Assembly (NCBI RefSeq): GCF_021347895.1
Contig: NC_067126.1
Coordinates: forward strand, 34,298,482-34,362,481
DNA: 64,000 nucleotides
Direction of reading: 5' to 3'
Origin: Acanthochromis polyacanthus
Lineage: Eukaryota > Chordata > Actinopteri > Pomacentridae
Shown: piece by piece, positions 56,922-64,000 of the stretch
Position numbering within the stretch: the stretch's first letter is position 1
Layout: the number at the start of each line of letters is the position of its first letter
The notes under the pieces: model-generated
Told to the model about the DNA's origin: nothing
Seen by the model: the letters and a program-made list of their open reading frames with translations, nothing else
Databases searched by the model: none
Translations under genes and position numbers: made by a program

Positions 56922-59900
56922 GTAAGCATATTTAAAATATCATGTCACATAACAATCCTTACACTCTTTAAGTGCATATGTGTAGGCACAGTTTACCTGT
57001 TTTAATGCAGACTGCCCTTGAACCAAATTTTGGAATGCTACTGCTGTGATAAAATCTTGTGTTTTAGTGTCAGAATATTATATTGTAGCTTTGAGCTGCA
57101 CAAAACACAGCCAACCCACTATATCTCTGAAGGCCAAGAGAATCAGATATTGCTTCTATTGCAGAGTAAAATTTGAAGAGTACATTTTTTTTGTGTGGCT
57201 GATAAGTGCAGCGACTCTCTGTCCCTGTTGAACTCACCTGCAGGCAACAGAGCAGAGGGCAGGTTTCTGAGGTCTCTCTTTGTCAGGTCTGTCTTGCGTG
57301 TCTGACTTTAGCTCCCCTACTCACCTCCCACTAATTGTGTTACAAGCTCAGCCCTGCCAGGCTCAACCGGTGAGCATATTTCACTAAGTGCTCCAAAGCG
57401 CAATGCTGTCAGCCCCACGACTAATAGATGTATGGCCTGCTTGCGTGATTGTTTGGTTTCATAGGCCTGCAGCTTTTGTAGTTTCTTGTGTGCACTGTAC
57501 CCTTTGTGTTTAAAATGAAATCAGAGCGATGCCTTACTGTGGGAGAGCATCCCAAAGCAAGGCAGAGAATTTTTTCAGCTGGAATCTCGATCTGCATCAC
57601 AGGAAACAGCCTAGATTAGTCAGTAAAGTCTTCTATTTACGTGCAAATCAATTACTATCTGCAGTCCCAATAAATCTAATACTCTGAGACAGCCCTGGCG
57701 TCACACGAAGGGCAAAGTGACAGCCAGCGCATTATTGACTTTCCCTTTGTGTCACTGTGCAGACTTAGGCTACATTGTCTTGAAACTTAGCAGGCAGACA
57801 TTCTTTCATAGCTATTATTTGAACTGATTAACTCAGTGGTAATGGTCTCGATCTAAAATATCAAAACAAAGATTAAATTAAAATGCTTATTTGATCTCAA
57901 AGTCTCATGGTTAAACATTGTAAAAGCAGACATTTCTCTCAGTGGATCATGTTTTACTGCAGTAAACAGCAGACGGGAGGTTTTCATGCATCTGGTAGTA
58001 GCATTGCCCACATATGGGGAATACTGTAGTGCAGCCGTCTGTGTCGTGGTTTATGAGTGACACTTGGAAAGCAATTTTTTTTCTGGTGAGCTGAAAGAGG
58101 CTGATTTCACTGCGGTGTCGGGGCGGCCGTTATGTCTTACTCCTCCGACCCACCAGCCGCAAACACACACCTGACAGAGTACTTCAGCTTAAGCTGGTTA
58201 TTATGCACTAATTACAGACAAATGCCAATTATTAGTTCCCACCCACTCCTCATCACTAAATTAATACTGGCACATGAAAATTTAAGTCTCAGTATAAAAA
58301 TAGCTGTGATGGCATCTAGTGAGCACATTTCATTACCATATTAATGCATGTCAAGGTATATAGACGCATGACAGGTTACTGTGAATTTATCATTAGAGAA
58401 ACTGACTCCCAGATATTTGGTGTAGTCTGAAATAATTTGAAAAGAAAATGACAAGTGGGTTCATCATTAAAATCAGTAAGTTTCTAAATTGATGTTAACA
58501 TTAAACTATTCTACTAAAGTATATATTGGCCGCTGTTTGCTCATTTCTTAGCTGTACCAGATTTCAAAGGGGATAATATGTCAATATATTGGATTTTAAT
58601 CTTATATAACGGCCCCTATGAGGTCAGTAAATTGATTACTTCTGCTTTAAGGTTAGGGTTGCATGGTCCAGCTCCCACTCGTGATCGGATTTAATGCAAT
58701 TGTACTTGACGAGGAACACTGAGGGACAGAGGGACACCTACATTATGCGGCACTTCAGTTTTCTGCAGAAGAATGAAGCCAAAATACCCCAGAAACAGGC
58801 ACAAGCTTGTTGTGGTGAGAGAATTTGCAATTAGACTTGGTGCAGAATGAACAGGAGTGGCAGAAACATTAATACCACTAATGTGTGAGACTCCGTTTGT
58901 ACATTTTGTCACCAGTACTAGTTGGTAACATGCATTTCCAAGATAATTTACAAGCAATACTGATAGTTTGGGTCTTACAGGCCATGTCTTTTAGATAATA
59001 GAAAATGGAATGTGATTTTGTGCAGTTAAAATGGCAAAAGAAAGCCTCAGCATTGTTTTCCGCACGAAACAGTTTGTTACGTACTTATCGAGACAGTATA
59101 ATTGATGACATAGTAGCCTGCTAATTAGCCTGCTGATTATCTGCTGATGTTGAATTTTTCAGATAAATTCACTTTTTTTCAGCATAGATTAATTCCATTT
59201 ATCTCCATCGTATTGTAATGCCAAAGACGTGAAATATTCTGTTGAACTGACAAATTAGCTATCTGCATAGATAAGTAACACATGGAGTAAGTCAGAAAAT
59301 GTCTATTTTTATAGACATTTTATAAACACTGCCTACTTATGCTCAGTTTGTCAATCTTGCAGAGATAAAGTGAGATAAACAAGACACTTTAGGCTCCGAT
59401 AAGAGTAGAAATATGTTGATGTAAATGTCTGTTGTTCAAATGTATACCTTGGTGTGTTACCAAAAAAACCCTGTAATAGAGGTAAAAGAAACTCTGTAAC
59501 AATCAGAACATTTGTTGACTGATCACTGTCACACACTCACATTGATTTGGGTAATCAATCATGTTCAGTCAAGACAATGAGGTGGCCTTTATCAAGTGAC
59601 AAACCCCCACTCACTCTATGATTACTATGCCCCTGCTGCCGGCTTAGCAACCTCATCCTCTTCTTAAAGATCACGCAAACATGTTACTGGTTGTTTTGAT
59701 TGATTTCTCTTCTACCACTGTCAGCTCCCTCCTTTCATGCTTCTTATTACCGTTTGACAGTGGCATCTCTTGCCATAAACATTATGTGTGCTCATATCTC
59801 AATGATATCGGATTCCGTGCTGAAACTCTCTATTTTGCTCCAATTGCAGAGAACCCCAATGAGCCTATCCATTTGTTAGTTTAAATTCTTTGACATAAGT

Positions 59901-62900
59901 GCAGGTGACAAATGGTGCAGCTGTGCTCAGGGGGAATGCTGCTGGAGGACGATAAGGACAGTGTCCACAGGTGTTGTAGAGGGAATCTCTGGGGCACAGG
60001 GGTTGACAGTTTGCAAGTGTTTAATGCGAGCAAAGCTGATATTTGATGAGCAAATTTGCCTGACTGGGCAGTACAGCCTGGTGTATTCATGACAAATTCA
60101 AGATGAGATGTGTAAAAAAAAAAAAGCTAGGTTGTCTGAATGGCAACTAAAACTGCTTGTGTGGATCTTCTGTGCAAAATGGAGCCTGGTCTCACTCCGT
60201 ACTGTTGCATGCCGATGCTTTGTCAGGACCCACATTACAATGCAGTGAATCCTTTTAGTGTCATTTTTTAATGCACCCGGTAGGCTGAGGGACCTGAGAA
60301 ACCGGAGAAATCTGTGAATGTCAGAAATAGATGCCAGGAGCCAATGGCCAAATGGTCCTGCTGGTGTTGTCAATGTGGCAATGTTGAATATAAACCACAA
60401 CTTGTCATAAGCTGACACAAGACATTTAGGTGCCTAAACTTTAACGCCAAACAGCAAGTGAAATGTGACTTAAGTCATAAAATAAAACAAAACCAAGTTA
60501 GAAAAGAGTGCTGGATGAGAGCCTCAGCCTCTTATGTGAAAGTCCTATTACCTAAACATCCTCCCTCATCCCGGCTCCTAATGAAGGTCTCTTAAGGGGG
60601 GGGGACTCCTATACATCTGCAGTATTAGTGTTTGAATATTGTGTTTGTTATGACCTTGTTAAAATGACAGCATTTGATAGAAGATAGTAAGATGCAGCCC
60701 AGATTTATAACTGAACTAATTTTATGGTTTTCCATTTAAGGAGGAAATTTTAGATAATTAAAGTAGTTTTTAATTATTGACATATATGACACCTTATTGT
60801 AATCTTAATTTTTCCTTTTTACATAGCTGAAGTAATCAATTAGGCAAAGAAACTGCTTTTGGAAACGTACTTACACTCAACTGATCGTACTGTATTATGT
60901 GTTCTTCAAGTTTGCTTCAATCCTGCGCAAGTTGCCATGTGGTGCAACAAATATTAATGTGCCACATGCTTCCTATGTACTGTATTATATTAATATGTCC
61001 AGCACCGTTGTGTTTTTTTGGGTGGATAAAGTGCAACATGCACTGTATGTACTGTGCAAGATGTGCAGGAATGTGGTTGGGGTGGATAAAGGCATAAGAC
61101 GTGCTACAATCGGATGGCCAGACTGTGACATCAGGGTACGGGGTTTGCATCCAGCCTGCTGTGTATGGTTAACTTTACATTTAAAAAAACAAAGGCGTTT
61201 GATTAAGTTTGGGGAAATACTGTGGATTTGCAATGTTAAAAACATGCTGTGTCCCTCTATTAAACCAGACAGCAGCCTTAACCAAGTGTCTCAACACAAC
61301 CCAGCAAAAGCTGAATAATGCTGTAGTCACTACTAGCAGATATTTTATTGCCAAAATCCAATATTTTGGCATCAAACAAGTCAAATATGTTGCCTGTGAA
61401 CATTTCACAGTTAGATTGAAAAACAACATTTGTGCAGCTTTCCATGTGGGGGTCATTAGCATTAAGTTTTATTGACATATTTTCTGTTGTAAATATAATT
61501 TGTCAAGATGATGTTGTATGACCGCAGTGTAAACTATAACTGAAGCACTAAAACAAGAGGGTCACATTAGCTAATAATGAAGACCCTTCATTTGTTGATT
61601 GTGCTTGATTGCAAATTCCCAAACAAATCTGTAATTAATTAAATTACCAAAGCAGCGCTGTGAATTTGGGGCTTTGGGACCCCAGGAGGTCTGGAACCCC
61701 TTTGCTAAACCAGTAATCCAGTAATCTTAACCCTTTAAGATGCTTTATTTACTTGCACACATTTGCTTATAAAACTAGAAACTCATTTCTGTCACCATTC
61801 CGTTAACACAGTGCTAGCTTTTTTTTTTTAAAGGCTGTCACAAGCATCTTTTCTTTGGAAGATGAACGGAATTGACAGTTGTTTACACATGCGTAGCAAG
61901 CATGACTTGTGTTTTAATATAGTCGTCAGGGTTGTAAAGTATTAATAATGTAGCAGCTATTTCAGCCATCATATCAGTGTGATCCATGTGGAGTGTAGAA
62001 ATCATATTGTGGAACATAATGATGAGGATTAAAGGCTGTGCTGTCTGTGAGTTAAGTATGTGGGTATTGTTTCATTAGTGTCGATGTTTACTGCCTCTGA
62101 GGCACATTTTGGATTAGTGCACCCGTCTTGCTGAGAATGTCAGCAACAATATGTGAAGGCACAAACGCCTCCGTTAGCAACGTGCAAATGTAAAAGCATA
62201 TTCGCTTCAAACCTCTGCCCATTACCTGCTCATCTGTAGCATACTTAATATAAAAATACTACTCTGGAATGTACTGAAAACAGATGTAAACAATATGAAA
62301 CTAAATATTATCTTGTACGTTTCCTTAGTGATGCTTTGTAAAAGGAAAGCACTGACCTTGTGTTTTGGTGATATATATAGTAGCGTGCCATGTTTCTAAG
62401 CAGCTTGTTCAGGCTGCAGGCGTCTATGTGGCGAAGGGTTAGAGAAGCATACGAAGGCACATTTAGATTTACTCGAACAGTCACAGTTGCCAGGCCACCA
62501 TTGCCTTAAGTGTGTTCTGAGTGTACAGTAGCTGCGCATCTGTGTGTGTGCATGTGTGCGAGTCCTTCATGCATCTCCTGTGTGTATACATGAGTCACTA
62601 TCATCTGAGGCAAAATGAGAGCTGAAGATGTTGTTTCTCCATCCATGGAAAATAATATGGGTAATGGCAAGCACCCTTCATACTGATGAACTCAGCGTTG
62701 ACTTGACATATTCTGTCTGTGGGCAAATACATGATAATGGAACAGAGTTTATTGTGCGTAATGTCTTTTCTTAATCAGTGGCAACTTTTAGAAAACAGTC
62801 TCAGAAAATATATTTGATGTGATTTTCTCGGCTGATGCTGTCTTGACAAGTACGTTGGTACTGCTATGACATTGTAAAGCCTTAGGTGTTCGCTTGTGTT

Positions 62901-63929
62901 TTGGAATGTGTAGTTTTCCGTTCTGGTTCGTGCTGTACATGGAGGAGGTTCAACAGGTCTACCTCCCCGTATGACAGCACAGATTCATTGCTATTATGAT
63001 TGTCATGAAAGCCACAGTTCATTGTTTTTAACTTGGCAGACGTGGCAGATGCTATCTCTCAGCAAGAGGATCATCTGGTTAGCATTTGTATATTCTAAGT
63101 ATGGAAAGTGTTTACTGTAGCTGCTGTGGCTTACTGAAAACTCATGTCTGGCAGATTCACACTTCCTGGTTTCCTGTCCTTTTCCATGCCTTTCTGTTTC
63201 TCAGATACACACAGTGTTACATGTACAGCTAGGTGGTTCTCCAGATGGTAGTGAGTTGCTTTAGATTTTTTTTGTGCTATGTTATTTAATTCTAATAAAG
63301 CCTCTATGTAAAAGAACACCACGTCTTTGTGTGTAGTCTTTGTATGAATCTGACACTGCACTGCAATTATATGTGACTTTATTTCTGCTGTTTTGATGCT
63401 CTCCATGAATCTGAAACTACTTTAATGAGCATTTTGCAGGGACAGAGCAGTTACAAATTCATGCAGTCAGGCCTCATCTGAGTAATTTTTGGCTCCTCTG
63501 TGCAGTGTTTTTCTTTACGTTTTAAGTATGAAGCCATGCAGAAACTTGAGATGACAAAGTGCACAGGCGTTACCGTGGACTTATTCTCTTGCTTACTTGG
63601 TAGCTCTGCTAAGAGTGATCTTAATGGACTCGAAAGGAAACTTAGTGGTGGCTTTGCCTATCAAACCTCTCAAAACACAAAGCACACAGGAGACCTTAAT
63701 GAATCTATACTTTAAAACTACCTCTTGTCCGTAATGTATAATAGAACTTACAGAAAATGTGGCAAGAGTATTCTGTCACATGTAGTAATAAAAAAATGTC
63801 ATGTATTTGAATGAAGGAGAGACTGACTGATTAAGAACTGTTATCTTGACCTTGAAAACACAACGCCCTGCAAGTTATGTCCAATCTTGACAACATGTCA
63901 ATTATACTGTAGAGACTGTCCTCCTTCAA
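56914..63929. other. Intergenic, no gene seen
   Basis: About 7 kb with no recognisable exon, repeat boundary or RNA gene. Around 57560-57780 the text is repeat-poor and more GC-balanced, a weak candidate for conserved regulatory DNA. Open frames near 60100-60420, 60900-61480 and 63131-63406 overlap each other in several frames and look like chance. Confidence 0.45.
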
Positions 63930-64000
63930 AAAACGACCACATAGGTCGTTTGTACACGCCCTTATTACGACCGAGTGTTACGTTTTGAAGTTAAGCGACC
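63930..64000. repeat. Possible start of a repeat cut by the window edge
   Basis: AAACGACC-ACATA-GGTCGTTT forms a perfect 8-base stem, and ACGACCG and GCGACC recur within the next 60 bases. CpG words are denser than in the preceding DNA. The feature is incomplete. Confidence 0.3.

Noticed and set aside
60897..61478. Overlapping frames of 66-139 codons on both strands
   Set aside because: Multiple frames are open at once in repeat-poor AT-rich DNA, with no codon bias, domains or splice signals to single one out.
1..64000. A novel multi-gene system, operon or CRISPR-like array
   Set aside because: All convincing genes are ordinary vertebrate single genes with unrelated roles. No regularly spaced repeats or clustered unknown genes were seen.

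Overview
The window is vertebrate nuclear DNA, most likely from a percomorph-type teleost. The coding exons are short, bounded by GT/AG splice sites, and encode recognisable vertebrate proteins. The spacer DNA carries typical fish repeats: tRNA-headed SINEs with target-site duplications, non-LTR retrotransposon pieces, and hAT-, Harbinger- and Tc1-like non-autonomous DNA transposons. There is no bacterial gene organisation, CRISPR array or conventional tRNA/rRNA gene.

Layout. (1) 0.1-8.4 kb, minus strand: a CD200/OX-2-like immunoglobulin membrane protein, unusual in having two tandem V-type exons before the C-type exon. (2) 9.15-14.34 kb, plus strand: gpr89 (Golgi pH regulator), all 14 exons in order, but with several one-base indels in mononucleotide runs that break the frame. 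It shares a short upstream region with the CD200-like gene (head to head). (3) 15.33-18.95 kb, minus strand: pdzk1 (NHERF3, four PDZ domains), intact, with a probable non-coding first exon near 20.6-20.8 kb. It converges tail to tail with gpr89. GPR89 and PDZK1 also lie in the same region of human 1q21, so this pair looks like conserved linkage. (4) 20.8-29.3 kb: intergenic, with a 5'-truncated LINE (21.86-23.31 kb), a complete SINE copy with an 11-bp target-site duplication (25.35-25.71 kb) and a perfect 31-bp palindrome (26.23 kb). (5) 29.39-55.63 kb, plus strand: a cholecystokinin/gastrin receptor (cckbr type), five exons, 439 residues, intact, with a first intron of about 14 kb that holds most of the transposon insertions. 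(6) 55.6-64 kb: 3' flank with a hairpin MITE and a TG/TA microsatellite, then about 7 kb with no gene seen.

Function. The genes do not form one pathway. The CD200-like protein is a cell-surface immune ligand type. Gpr89 is a Golgi/ER anion channel type protein. Pdzk1 is an apical scaffold for transporters. Cckbr is a Gq-coupled peptide receptor. I found no convincing undescribed system. The most noteworthy points are the double-V CD200-like architecture, the localised indels in gpr89 beside intact neighbours, a probable U12 intron in gpr89, a probable GC-AG intron in pdzk1, a CCK-receptor pocket that combines type-1 and type-2 residues, and an hAT-like element that contains a tRNA-like segment. 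Exon boundaries were set by eye from splice sites, reading phase and remembered family sequences. No alignment or database search was run.
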